A DNA stretch of 64,000 nt, taken from Deinococcus cellulosilyticus NBRC 106333 = KACC 11606. Lineage in GTDB: Bacteria; Deinococcota; Deinococci; Deinococcales; Deinococcaceae. Positions 33,925 to 42,174 of this stretch are shown one piece after another (position 1 is the first letter of the stretch; the number at the start of each line of letters is the position of its first letter). The stretch is taken from NCBI RefSeq assembly GCF_007990775.1, contig NZ_BJXB01000012.1, positions 112,105-176,104 on the forward strand. Direction: 5' to 3'. The position numbers and the translations under genes were made by a program. The notes below the pieces were generated by a model. That model did no database searches. It saw only the letters and a list, made by a program, of their open reading frames with translations, and was not told where the DNA came from.

Positions 33925-34874
33925 CTCAGCACCCCTGATGCAGAAAAGAGGTGCAGTCCGAGGCGTTCAGCGATCCTCTGGCAGGCCAGCACACCCCTGT
34001 GGCTGTGCCCGTGGGCATCCAGCTTTGCAGAATAAATGGCAATGCCCATCTGGCCAGGAGCCACGGCCATCAGGCCGCCACTCACCCCGCTTTTTGCAGG
34101 AAGCCCAACCCTGAACCCCCAGTCTCCTGCGCTGTTGTACATGCCACAGCTGTACATGACGCTGAGGACCGCACGCACCACTGCAGGATCAAAAATGCGT
34201 TGCCCTGAGAGAGGATGCACCCCTCCACTGGCAAGGGTGGCAGCCATCATGGAAAGGTCTGCACATGTGACCTCCAGGGCACACTGCTGCAGGTAAAGCT
34301 GCAACGTTTTTTCCGGGTCCTGGTCCAACATGTTGAGGTTGCGCATCAGATAGACAATGGCCCGGTTGCGGTGCGCTGTGGAATTCTCGGATTGCAGCAC
34401 ATTCAGGTTGATCCGGGGGGGCTTTCCTGTCAGGTCCTGCAACAGGTCCAGCAGGCGCTCAAATGCTTTTTCCTGATGTTTGCCCAGAAGCAGGCTGCTG
34501 ACGACCAGCGCACCTGCATTGATCATCGGATTGTCCGGCACCGAGCGGCCCTCATCCAGTCGAATGGAGTTGAAGGGGTTGCCACTGGGCTCCACATTCA
34601 CGTGCTGTAGGACCTCCGCGCAACCGATGTCCTGCAAAGCCAGGGCATAACTGAAAGGCTTGGACACCGATTGCAGGGTAAAAGGGACATCCACATCTCC
34701 TGCCTGGAATGTCCTTCCATTTTTCGTGGTGATGCTGATGGCAAAGGTGTGCGGATCTGAAGTGGCGAGTTCAGGGATGTAATGGGCCACATCTCCAGTG
34801 AGGTCAGAGGCCAGGGTCTGGTGGAGCTCGTCCAGAAAAGCTTGAAGTTCAGGCAGTGGGTCAGGTTCAGTCAT
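33921..34874 (-). CDS. glsA: Glutaminase (serine-dependent, GlsA type)
   Basis: A 317-residue cytoplasmic glutaminase converting glutamine to glutamate and ammonia. The beta-lactamase-like catalytic motif is S69-V-S-K72 in FTLQSVSKPF. SGNPFNSI, NPMINAGA, ENSTAHRNRA, and GLPAKSGVSGG are family blocks. The ATG at 34874 gives MTEPDPLPELQAFL, typical of the family start; an upstream extension of the frame has no start signal. The following gene of unknown function is coupled to it. Confidence 0.95.
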   Translation of the reverse strand: MTEPDPLPELQAFLDELHQTLASDLTGDVAHYIPELATSDPHTFAISITTKNGRTFQAGDVDVPFTLQSVSKPFSYALALQDIGCAEVLQHVNVEPSGNPFNSIRLDEGRSVPDNPMINAGALVVSSLLLGKHQEKAFERLLDLLQDLTGKPPRINLNVLQSENSTAHRNRAIVYLMRNLNMLDQDPEKTLQLYLQQCALEVTCADLSMMAATLASGGVHPLSGQRIFDPAVVRAVLSVMYSCGMYNSAGDWGFRVGLPAKSGVSGGLMAVAPGQMGIAIYSAKLDAHGHSHRGVLACQRIAERLGLHLFSASGVLR

Positions 34875-35151
34875 GGTTTTTTCGGCAATATTGGTCCACC
34901 CACCGGAATACCGTGGGGCAGAAAACGACCTCTCGATGCAGCACAGGACTGCACTTCTGGCAGCAGAAGTACCATCCTGCTGCACAACAGGTCAGCGCAG
35001 AGGGGGTGAAATGCTAGACTGGAGGCATGTTGACTTGTGGGGCAGGTCTGTTGAGGGTTCCTTTCGGTGGCGAGGCAGGATCGCAGTTCAAGAGCTGGGA
35101 AGCATTGTCAGGTTTTCACCAGTATAAAACTGTGGTACGGTGACCGCTACG

Positions 35152-36012
35152 ATGGACCATTCAACGGACCACCATTTGAACGCAGATCAAGAATCCGCCA
35201 TTCCCATTCTGGAAAGGCCCTTTCATCTGCTCACTTTCTTCTGTCCTGAACGCCCCATCTGGACCCTCTCCGCGCTGGCCCGGGAAAGTGGCCTGCCCAA
35301 AGCCAGTTGCCTGAGGTCCATCCGTGTGCTGGAAAAATACCGCTTCCTGCGCCGGGAAGGGGACGCCTATCGACTGGGGTCCCAGTTCATCCGTCTGGGA
35401 GCCTTCGTGCAGGAAAGCTCTCCGTCCAGAGGCATTGCCCTCCCCTATCTGGAACGCCTGCGCAACATCACCGGGCACACCAGCCAGTGGGCCGTTCTTG
35501 ATGGATTCGATGGGGTGTACACCGAGGTGGTGCAGGCCCAGGCAGGACTCAGGCTCTACATCGTTCCAGGACAGAGGGTGGACCTGTATTGTGGTGCATC
35601 GGCACGCCTGCTGCTGGCTTTTGCCCCCAACAGCGTGCGGGAACACACTTTCCAGGCCCCCCACCCCAAATACACCCGCACCACCCCCACTTCATTGGAG
35701 GAACTGAAAACGCTGGACACCCTCACCCAGAAAACCTGGATGGCTGCCAGCTTTGGAGAGGTGGTGGAGCACTCGGTGGAACTCGCCGCCCCGGTGTTCG
35801 GGGCCAACGGGCATTTTCTGGCCGCAATCAGCATCGGGGCTGCCAGCACGGCCTACCCCACCATTGAGGAACTGCGGCGAGACCTCACCCTGCTCAATGA
35901 AACAGCCCGTGACCTCTCAGCAGATCTGGGGTACAGCAAGCCCTGGCTGGGAGACCCGGATTTTTTCCTGACCATGCTTAAAGGCCTTCAGTGGCTTCCA
36001 TTTCAGGATTGA
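35152..36012 (+). CDS. IclR-family transcriptional regulator
   Basis: A 286-residue regulator. The N-terminal winged helix reads WTLSALARESGLPKASCLRSIRVLEKYRFL; the C-terminal effector domain includes VYCG-type and GASARLLLAF motifs (here LYCGASARLLLAF) and the final ELRRDLTLLNETARDLSADLG. I use the ATG at 35152, with GGTGA 8 bases upstream; a GTG at 35140 is possible. No enzyme gene is adjacent, so the target pathway is not clear; IclR proteins often control aromatic or organic acid use. Confidence 0.9.
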   Translation: MDHSTDHHLNADQESAIPILERPFHLLTFFCPERPIWTLSALARESGLPKASCLRSIRVLEKYRFLRREGDAYRLGSQFIRLGAFVQESSPSRGIALPYLERLRNITGHTSQWAVLDGFDGVYTEVVQAQAGLRLYIVPGQRVDLYCGASARLLLAFAPNSVREHTFQAPHPKYTRTTPTSLEELKTLDTLTQKTWMAASFGEVVEHSVELAAPVFGANGHFLAAISIGAASTAYPTIEELRRDLTLLNETARDLSADLGYSKPWLGDPDFFLTMLKGLQWLPFQD

Positions 36013-36013
36013 G

Positions 36014-36238
36014 TTTACAGTTTACAGTAGACAGTTTTTGATGTTGGCTTTCGCTCAGTTAATGGAGGCCATGATCTGCAATATTCATCTGGGAAAGCGC
36101 TGGGCAAAAAGACCTGCAAGATCTTGCACCAACATCAATAAATGGAATCTATTAAAAAATAAGCCACCATATTTTGAAGTATGGTGGCTTTGCCAGAAAC
36201 ACTGTGAACTGTTTACTGTGAACTGTCAACCCTTAAAC
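36014..36238. repeat. Intergenic repeat, family B, copy 2
   Basis: Begins GTTTACAGTTTACAGTAGAC right after the IclR stop and ends CTGTGAACTGTTTACTGTG before the catalase stop, giving inverted ends. The core is AT-rich and carries the catalase terminator. Shorter relatives lie at 18028-18098 and near 59895. Confidence 0.55.
36155..36191 (-). terminator. Terminator of the catalase gene
   Basis: A perfect 11-bp stem AAGCCACCATA / TATGGTGGCTT with an 8-base loop. On the minus strand TTATTTTTTAATAG follows the stem, a good U-tract. Confidence 0.85.
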
Positions 36239-37774
36239 GGTTGCCACTTCTTTGAAGGCTTCATCGTCCAGGGTGGCCTGAACACGCTCCTCCTGGGACA
36301 GCCTGGACAGTTCAATCACACGGTTGAGATCGAGGCCCAGACCTTTTGCCACACGGGTGCCATAGTCCTCATCCACCAGATAAAACAAGGCTGCCTGACG
36401 GTACTGCAGGCGTTTGATGGCACCACCGAGGGCTCCCACAATGTTGTCGATCAGAATGGCGCGCTTCTCTTCGGTCATCACTTCGCGGTACAGGATGCCA
36501 GGTTGCTCGAAATCACTGTTGGGGTGGGTGTAATCCTGGCGACCCATGGCCCCGATCACGGAAAGCTGGGGAATGGAAATGTCACTTTTCACCTGGGGTC
36601 CACCAAAGGTGTTGGGGTAGTAATTGGGGCCGCGCCCTCCATTGCTGCCCGTCATCATGGCCCCATCACGCTGGTAGTTGGCCCCACCTGAGTTTTTGGG
36701 GTTGTTCACGGGAATCAGGTGATGGTTTGCCCCCAGACGGTGGCGGTGGGTGTCTGCATAGCTGAAGAGGCGACCCTGCAGCATCTTGTCAAAACTGGGC
36801 GCAATCCCAGGAACGAAGTTGCTGGGTGCAAAGGCACTCTGCTCGGTTTCGGCAAAGTAGTTCTCAGGGTTGCGGTTGAGGATCAGCGTGCCAATGGGAA
36901 TGAGGGGGTAATCCTTCTGGCTGACCGTCTTGGTGACATCGAAGATGTCGTATCTGTAGGTTCTGGCCTCTTCAGAGGGAATGATCTGCACCGAAACATC
37001 CCACACCGGGAAGTTCCCCTGTTCGATGTTGTCGAAGAGGTCGCGGGTGGCGTGATCGGCGTCTGCGCCTTTCAGGCGTTCTGCTTCTGCCGCAGGCAGG
37101 GTTTTGAAGCCGCCTCTGGCTTTGAAGTGGTATTTGACCCAGACATAATGTTCTGCGTCGGTGTACCACATGTAGGTGTGGCTGCCAAAGCCGTGCATTT
37201 CGCGGTAGTTGGCCGGAATGCCCCGGTCACTGAACAGGATGGTCACCTGGTGCAGGCTCTCGGGGTGCAGGCTCCAGAAGTCCCACATGGCGTTGGGGCT
37301 TTTCAGGTTGGTGCGGGGGTCGCGCTTCTGGGTGTGAATGAAATCAGGAAATTTCAGGGGGTCGCGGATGAAGAAGACCGGAGTGTTGTTGCCCACCAGA
37401 TCGTAATTGCCCTCTTCGGTGTAGAACTTGACGGCAAAGCCTCTGGGGTCACGCTCGGTGTCGGCACTGCCACGTTCGCCACCCACGGTGGAGAAGCGCA
37501 GGAACACCTCGGTTTTCTTGCCGACCTCTGAGAGGAATTTGGCACGGGTGTACTGGGTCACATCGTGGGTGACTTCAAACACCCCGTAAGCTCCTGCACC
37601 TTTGGCGTGCACCCGGCGCTCGGGAATCACTTCCCGGTCAAAGTGGGCCATCTTGTCAATGAAGTGAACGTCCTGCAGCAGGCTGGGGCCAGGCCATCCT
37701 GCGGTCTGGGTGTGGGTATCGTTTTCAACGGGAGCACCAGTGCTGGTGGTCAATGTTTTCTGATCATCTGCCAT
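36233..37774 (-). CDS. katA: Haem catalase (clade 3, KatA type)
   Basis: A 513-residue monofunctional catalase that breaks down hydrogen peroxide. Visible marks: FDREVIPERRVHAKGAG with the distal His, FSTVGGERGSADTERDPRG, the proximal haem-ligand block RLFSYADTHRHRLG with the Tyr, and the ANHHLIPVN region of small-subunit catalases. The start at 37774 follows a TATACT hexamer by 9 bases with no ribosome binding site. A perfect 15-base Fur/PerR-type box overlaps its promoter and a Fur-family gene is directly upstream, so peroxide or metal regulation is very likely. Confidence 0.96.
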   Translation of the reverse strand: MADDQKTLTTSTGAPVENDTHTQTAGWPGPSLLQDVHFIDKMAHFDREVIPERRVHAKGAGAYGVFEVTHDVTQYTRAKFLSEVGKKTEVFLRFSTVGGERGSADTERDPRGFAVKFYTEEGNYDLVGNNTPVFFIRDPLKFPDFIHTQKRDPRTNLKSPNAMWDFWSLHPESLHQVTILFSDRGIPANYREMHGFGSHTYMWYTDAEHYVWVKYHFKARGGFKTLPAAEAERLKGADADHATRDLFDNIEQGNFPVWDVSVQIIPSEEARTYRYDIFDVTKTVSQKDYPLIPIGTLILNRNPENYFAETEQSAFAPSNFVPGIAPSFDKMLQGRLFSYADTHRHRLGANHHLIPVNNPKNSGGANYQRDGAMMTGSNGGRGPNYYPNTFGGPQVKSDISIPQLSVIGAMGRQDYTHPNSDFEQPGILYREVMTEEKRAILIDNIVGALGGAIKRLQYRQAALFYLVDEDYGTRVAKGLGLDLNRVIELSRLSQEERVQATLDDEAFKEVATV

Positions 37775-37783
37775 ATCGCAGGC

Positions 37784-37812
37784 AGTATAACACATACTCA
37801 TAATGATTATGA
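37784..37812 (-). promoter_or_regulatory. katA promoter with Fur/PerR-type box
   Basis: TATACT (37784-37789, minus) and the perfect inverted repeat TCATAATGATTATGA (37798-37812). The box matches the 7-1-7 pattern of PerR and Fur operators and covers the spacer and -35 region. Confidence 0.8.
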
Positions 37813-37837
37813 ATATTAAAGTTGCAACACGACTGGG

Positions 37838-38266
37838 TCAGGCATTTCCCTGACACTGCGGACATGTGCCTTCAAGTTCCAGCTGAACACCTGCCACCTG
37901 CCAGCCCTGCTCTTTCCCAAGCTGAGAAAGTGTTGCTTGCAGGCCTTCTGACAGAACCAGGTCCAGAATCCGTCCACAGACCGTGCAATGAAGATGATGG
38001 TGTGCACTGGTGTTCGCGTCATAACGGGCGGTACCCTCTGCATCCACAAACTTGCGGATCAGGCCTGCTTCCGAGAGAACCTGCAAGTTCTGGTACAGGG
38101 TTGCAATGCTGATGGGATGGCCTGTCCGCTTCAGGCCATCCAGCATTTCGTAAGGGGTTGGGTGGTCTTCACAGGAATGCAGGTACGTCAGGATGGTCCT
38201 GCGGGGTGCACTGGGACGCAGACCGCACGCTTGCAAGGTTCTGGCGATCTGGGAGGGGTCTTCCAT
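37838..38266 (-). CDS. Fur-family regulator, PerR-like
   Basis: A 142-residue metalloregulator. The winged helix includes PSAPRRTILTYLHS and HPISIATLYQNLQVLSEAGLI; the metal part has ANTSAHHHLHCTVCG and C-terminal CPQC, so a structural zinc site of two CxxC pairs is present. The start at 38266 follows TAAAAT by 8 bases and is probably leaderless; the frame open further upstream is not needed. It lies directly upstream of katA with a box in between, which favours a peroxide-sensing PerR role over iron or zinc uptake control. Confidence 0.9.
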   Translation of the reverse strand: MEDPSQIARTLQACGLRPSAPRRTILTYLHSCEDHPTPYEMLDGLKRTGHPISIATLYQNLQVLSEAGLIRKFVDAEGTARYDANTSAHHHLHCTVCGRILDLVLSEGLQATLSQLGKEQGWQVAGVQLELEGTCPQCQGNA

Positions 38267-38492
38267 AAACCCTGATTTTAACAGACGCTGGTCCTGCAGA
38301 GTGCAAGGTGTTCTACAGCACACCAGGGAAAAGGTCAAATCCAAATCAGTGAAGTTCTGGATGCAAAGACCCTGACCCTGGACTTGCTGTCAAAACTGGT
38401 CCATGATCCGTGAGGCAAAATGGGTTCATTTGATGTTGGTTTTTGTGAAGAGCAATTTCAGTCAAACACATGCTCTTGAGGGTGACCGGCAT

Positions 38493-38861
38493 TCAGGATA
38501 GACCGACCAACAATTGCAAATAAGGACCGGAAAAATCAGCTGGATGTCCCTTTTCAACTTTTTGCCAGAAGAACACATCAAAGCTGAAGCAAAACTGAGT
38601 GATTTGCAGTGCACAATGGGTTCGGGCCGCCACCTTTGCTGTTACAGTGAAAAATGCACTTGCATCTGGTGCACTTGCATAGACTGAATTTGCCTGTTTC
38701 TCTTCCAGAGCGATACTTTTTTGAATTTCCAGCACATTTCTCAGCTTCACTACAGGTGATGTGTGAGATTTTTTACATTTATGATCCTCTACATCAAGTC
38801 CAGCAGAAGCAATCACCTTCTCAAACTCAACATCGAACCTGTGATATTGTTGATTTCCCAT
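38493..38861 (-). CDS. Small protein of unknown function, AT-rich codons
   Basis: A 122-residue frame with an ATG at 38861 preceded by AGGAAC at 4 bases. The codon use is clearly more AT-rich than the neighbours (many AAA, CAA, TTT, GTT), which suggests foreign origin or noise. The product has a hydrophobic CALQITQFCFSFDVFFWQKV stretch but no signal peptide. The predicted start lies only 24 bases from the divergent gene at 38886. No family recognised; it may not be a gene. Confidence 0.35.
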   Translation of the reverse strand: MGNQQYHRFDVEFEKVIASAGLDVEDHKCKKSHTSPVVKLRNVLEIQKSIALEEKQANSVYASAPDASAFFTVTAKVAARTHCALQITQFCFSFDVFFWQKVEKGHPADFSGPYLQLLVGLS

Positions 38862-38885
38862 TTTGTTCCTGTTATTCTACACATC

Positions 38886-39296
38886 ATGAAACTCCAGAAA
38901 CTCAGTGAAGCCGTATCCGGACTCAATAATCCCCAGCGCAGTGATCAGTTTGTTCGTGCTTTCCGCAATGCAGTTCGTGACGAAGTCTTTGATGCTGCAG
39001 AAATTGAGGGCCGTTTTGAACTGCCCAAAGAGTACAGCCGCCGCAACAGCAACGAAACCTACAAGAGACAGGCCAAGGAAATGATTTTCGAAGTGACCCC
39101 CACTTACCAGAAGTGGTATGAGGAAGTCACCCTGGACCTCAACACCAGCAAGCGCCAGAAACGGGTCAAACCCACCCTTGAAGCCTATTCCAGTGGGGCT
39201 CTGGACTTCAGGGCTGCTGCTGCAGCAACCCGCGAGAAAATGAAAGCCAGCGAGCAAAAGGGCAAGAAACTCGGGTCCAGCCGCAAGAAGAAATAA
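38886..39296 (+). CDS. Small basic protein of unknown function
   Basis: A 136-residue soluble protein starting MKLQKLSEAVSGLNNPQRSD. It is helical and ends in a strongly basic tail (SEQKGKKLGSSRKKK), which could bind nucleic acid. The start is chosen because a TATTCT hexamer ends 7 bases upstream (leaderless pattern). The frame's upstream extension to 38763 is AT-rich and not coding-like. No family recognised. A good terminator follows, which supports a real gene. Confidence 0.7.
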   Translation: MKLQKLSEAVSGLNNPQRSDQFVRAFRNAVRDEVFDAAEIEGRFELPKEYSRRNSNETYKRQAKEMIFEVTPTYQKWYEEVTLDLNTSKRQKRVKPTLEAYSSGALDFRAAAAATREKMKASEQKGKKLGSSRKKK

Positions 39297-39310
39297 AAAC
39301 AACAAACCAA

Positions 39311-39350
39311 AAACAAACCTCCTTCCACCACGGCGAGGAGGTTTGTTTTT
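39311..39350 (+). terminator. Terminator after the small basic protein gene
   Basis: A 13-bp stem AAACAAACCTCCT / AGGAGGTTTGTTT with a 12-base loop and a T-run. Confidence 0.85.
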
Positions 39351-39496
39351 TGGTTTGCTGCAGAGCTGCCTCAATTCCATGCCAGTCGGTTGTGTTCGGT
39401 TCAAAACAATCATGTCTGTTCCCGACTGCACATCACCACAAACCTGGAAGATCTGGCAGAATGCACTTGCCAGATCTTCTTGATGCACCTGGAAGA

Positions 39497-40909
39497 TTAC
39501 AGGGTCACAGGTTCTTTTGCAGCAGGTGCCACATTGATGTTGCGAGAGAAAACATTCTCGGGATCATACTGGGCTTTCAGGTGGGAGAGGCGAGCCAGGG
39601 TGCTCTGACTGAACACGTCCTGCACACTGTGGGTGTCACGGCTTCCTGCGAAACTGCCGTACAGGCCTTCAGTGAAAGGGGTCAGTGCAGACCACATGCG
39701 TTCGGTTTCGGCCCAGAGCATGGGGAGGTGGTCTTTGCTGGGGCTCATGTTGGACACCATGATCAGGTACCCTTTGTCACGGTGAGAGAACGCAGCACTG
39801 CTGGAAGGAATCTGGGCCATCTTGCCCCCCAGAACACGCAGGCTCACAAACTGGGTGGGGGCCATCTGCCGGATGCACTGGTCGACCAGAACAGGCACAA
39901 AGTCCTGATGCATCTCCTTGATGAATCCAGAGCGCACGGTGTGGAAGTTTCCTGCAGCTTCACCTTCAGCCATCAGGGTGAAGAGGGCAGGGTAAGGCAT
40001 CACACCTGAGAGGTCTGCCACAGGGTTGCCCAGTTCACGGAAGGGCTTGAAAACCTGTTCACCGATCTGAACATCTCCGCTGTAGCAACCCACGATGCCC
40101 ACCACAGGTTTGCCCACCGCTTCAGCAGGCACAAAAGGAGCAGGAGGAGCGGCAATCAGCAGGGCCTGGCAGGTGAGTTCGGCAGGAGCAAGGAAAGCCA
40201 GCCTGGAAAATTCACTGAGCACCCTCTCGGCTTCCAGACCACTGTAGAACACGATTCCAGCGTAGATCATGCCGCCTTCGTGGGCCTGGTATTCCAGTCG
40301 GGTGATGATCCCAAAGTTGCTGCCAGCACCCTTGAGGCCCCAGAACAGCTCGCTGTTCTCGGTTGCAGAGGCGCGAACCCGTTCACCCCTCGCGGTGACC
40401 AGTTCCACGGCGATCAGGCGATCCACATTCAGGCCGTGTTTGCGCACCATCCAGCCAATGCCACCCCCCTGGGCCAGTCCGGCCACACCCACAGAGCCCG
40501 CATCACCTGCAGTGATCGCAAGGTTGTAGGGGTGGAGTTGCTGGGCCACCTCTCCCCATTTCCAGCCTGCACCGAGGGTCACACGGCTGGTTTCCACATC
40601 CACCTCGAAGTGTCTGAGGCTGGAGGTGTCCACCACCAGGCCGCCGCGAATGGACCCGAATCCGGCAGGGCTGTGTCCCCCCGTGCGGACCGCAACAGGC
40701 AGACCCTGGGCAAGGGCGAAACGCAGGGCAAGGGCCACACTTTCACTGCTCAGGGGGCGAACCACGATGGCAGGTTCGGCTTGCTCGGCAGCATTCCAGA
40801 TGCGGGTGATGGTGGCAAATTCTTCGGTGTGGGGCAGCAGCACTTCGCCTTCAAAGTGGGAGATCAGGTAGGCGATGGCATCAGGGGTGAGGGTGTTCAG
40901 GGTGGTCAT
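39497..40909 (-). CDS. FAD-linked oxidase (berberine-bridge type)
   Basis: A 470-residue flavoprotein of the VAO/PCMH superfamily with a C-terminal berberine-bridge segment. The FAD domain shows VRTGGHSPAGFGS, whose His is the usual covalent FAD site, and GVAGLAQGGGIGWMVRKHGL, which lacks the second Cys, so single covalent linkage is expected. Substrates in this group are sugars, alcohols or alkaloids oxidised with O2, yielding peroxide. No signal peptide. AAGGAG lies before the ATG at 40909. It follows the secreted TTHB210-like gene by 65 bases and is probably in one operon with it. Confidence 0.9.
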   Translation of the reverse strand: MTTLNTLTPDAIAYLISHFEGEVLLPHTEEFATITRIWNAAEQAEPAIVVRPLSSESVALALRFALAQGLPVAVRTGGHSPAGFGSIRGGLVVDTSSLRHFEVDVETSRVTLGAGWKWGEVAQQLHPYNLAITAGDAGSVGVAGLAQGGGIGWMVRKHGLNVDRLIAVELVTARGERVRASATENSELFWGLKGAGSNFGIITRLEYQAHEGGMIYAGIVFYSGLEAERVLSEFSRLAFLAPAELTCQALLIAAPPAPFVPAEAVGKPVVGIVGCYSGDVQIGEQVFKPFRELGNPVADLSGVMPYPALFTLMAEGEAAGNFHTVRSGFIKEMHQDFVPVLVDQCIRQMAPTQFVSLRVLGGKMAQIPSSSAAFSHRDKGYLIMVSNMSPSKDHLPMLWAETERMWSALTPFTEGLYGSFAGSRDTHSVQDVFSQSTLARLSHLKAQYDPENVFSRNINVAPAAKEPVTL

Positions 40910-40974
40910 TTCAGGTGCTCCTTGAGGATGAATGGGGGTGAAAAGTCTGTTGCGGAAAGGAGTGCACAGAAAGA

Positions 40975-41448
40975 TCACTGCACAGGGAGGCAGTAATTCA
41001 TGTGCTCTTGGTGGGTCACAAAGTAGGCGTGGATGTCATAGTGGGGCACCGGAAAACCATCATGGCCCTGGGGCTGGAATTCGATGTCCACATGGTTGAT
41101 GCGCTTGCCAGGAAGGGGTTTGAGGATGTCCACCCAGCTCTGCCCGTTCTTGAAGAGGTTGTGGTCAACCATCACCTCGACGAACACCACCTTGTTGCCC
41201 ATCACGCCATAAATGGGTCCAAAGGGCAGGTCCCTGGGGTTGGCCCAGTGTTCGCCCATGCCGGGCACGCATTCGGAGATCTTGATGGTGCCTTCAGGGA
41301 GCCCGAGACGTTTGGCCTGCACGGCCACTTGCTCCTGGGTGGGGGTGCTGGCCTGGGCAGTGGTCTGGTGATCGTGGGGCATGCCCTGGTGGGCGAAAGC
41401 GGCAGAGGCAAGGGTGAGACAAAGGGCTGCAAAAATCGGTTTTTTCAT
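40975..41448 (-). CDS. Secreted TTHB210-like (DUF5602) protein
   Basis: A 157-residue exported protein: signal peptide MKKPIFAALCLTLASAAFA, then a His-rich start (HQGMPHDHQ) and the blocks ECVPGMGEHWANPRDLPFGPIYG and VPHYDIHAYFVT. These resemble the family known from Thermus TTHB210, whose function is not established. Conserved His and Asp suggest metal binding. CAGGAG precedes the ATG. The start at 41448 is preferred to an upstream extension lacking a signal peptide. It heads a probable operon with the flavin oxidase gene. Confidence 0.8.
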   Translation of the reverse strand: MKKPIFAALCLTLASAAFAHQGMPHDHQTTAQASTPTQEQVAVQAKRLGLPEGTIKISECVPGMGEHWANPRDLPFGPIYGVMGNKVVFVEVMVDHNLFKNGQSWVDILKPLPGKRINHVDIEFQPQGHDGFPVPHYDIHAYFVTHQEHMNYCLPVQ

Positions 41449-42174
41449 GTCGTGCTCCTGATGGTTTGGCCCTGCAAAGGGCAAGAGGGGACGGTGCATC
41501 CACAGCTGTACTGTGGACACTGCGAAGGTCCTGGTTTTGTTGGCCTCCTGATTCAGGGGCCAGAATGTGTTGTGTGCATCATGGCTGTGCGCTTTTTGCG
41601 CTGCCTTTGTGCCTGGGTATAAGGTATTTCACGGTGCATGATTGCGCAGTGGTTCACATGAAGTGCATCACCCCACACAAGCAGTCTTGCATGAATTCTC
41701 TGTTCCAGACGCAAACAAACAATCTTTGCACCACAGGACGCAAGAAATGAAAGATCTGCAAGACCTGAAAACCGCGCAGAAATTCGGCTTCTACCCTGAA
41801 GAGCGGTCTAGAGCGCACAATCACGTTTGAATCATGCGAAAGTCAGGCACCCTCCCAGTCTCAGAAACAGAGAGAGCCCTCCAGAAAACTATGCTCCAGA
41901 ATGAGGTTCATCACGCACCATCAGAACCTGTGGGCAGCCTGTTTAAGACACCCTCGTAACAGGGCAGTGGTTGGCTCAAAGTGTAACTTGAGACACAACT
42001 CATGGTTTCGCCTCCGGGGCTTTCCAGGTATAACAAAGAAAGCAGAGCAGACCCCCATTCTCAATCTCAAAAGCACGGCTCTGAAGTTCCCAGAAACAGA
42101 ACTTTTGCCACCCTCCTAAATGGATTCTTCATTCACGGTATTTTTCACATGCATCAGGTACATTAAAGACATCC
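41449..42174. other. Gene-free stretch
   Basis: About 725 bases between divergent genes with no supported gene or RNA. A 27-codon frame at 41748 and other short frames lack convincing signals. TACATT at 42159-42164, 10 bases before the TPR gene, is a weak -10 candidate. Confidence 0.5.

Noticed and set aside
41748..41831. 27-codon frame (MKDLQDLKTAQKFGFYPEER at its start) upstream of the TPR gene
   Set aside because: No proper ribosome binding site or signal peptide, and it is 340 bases from the TPR gene; too weak to call a peptide gene.
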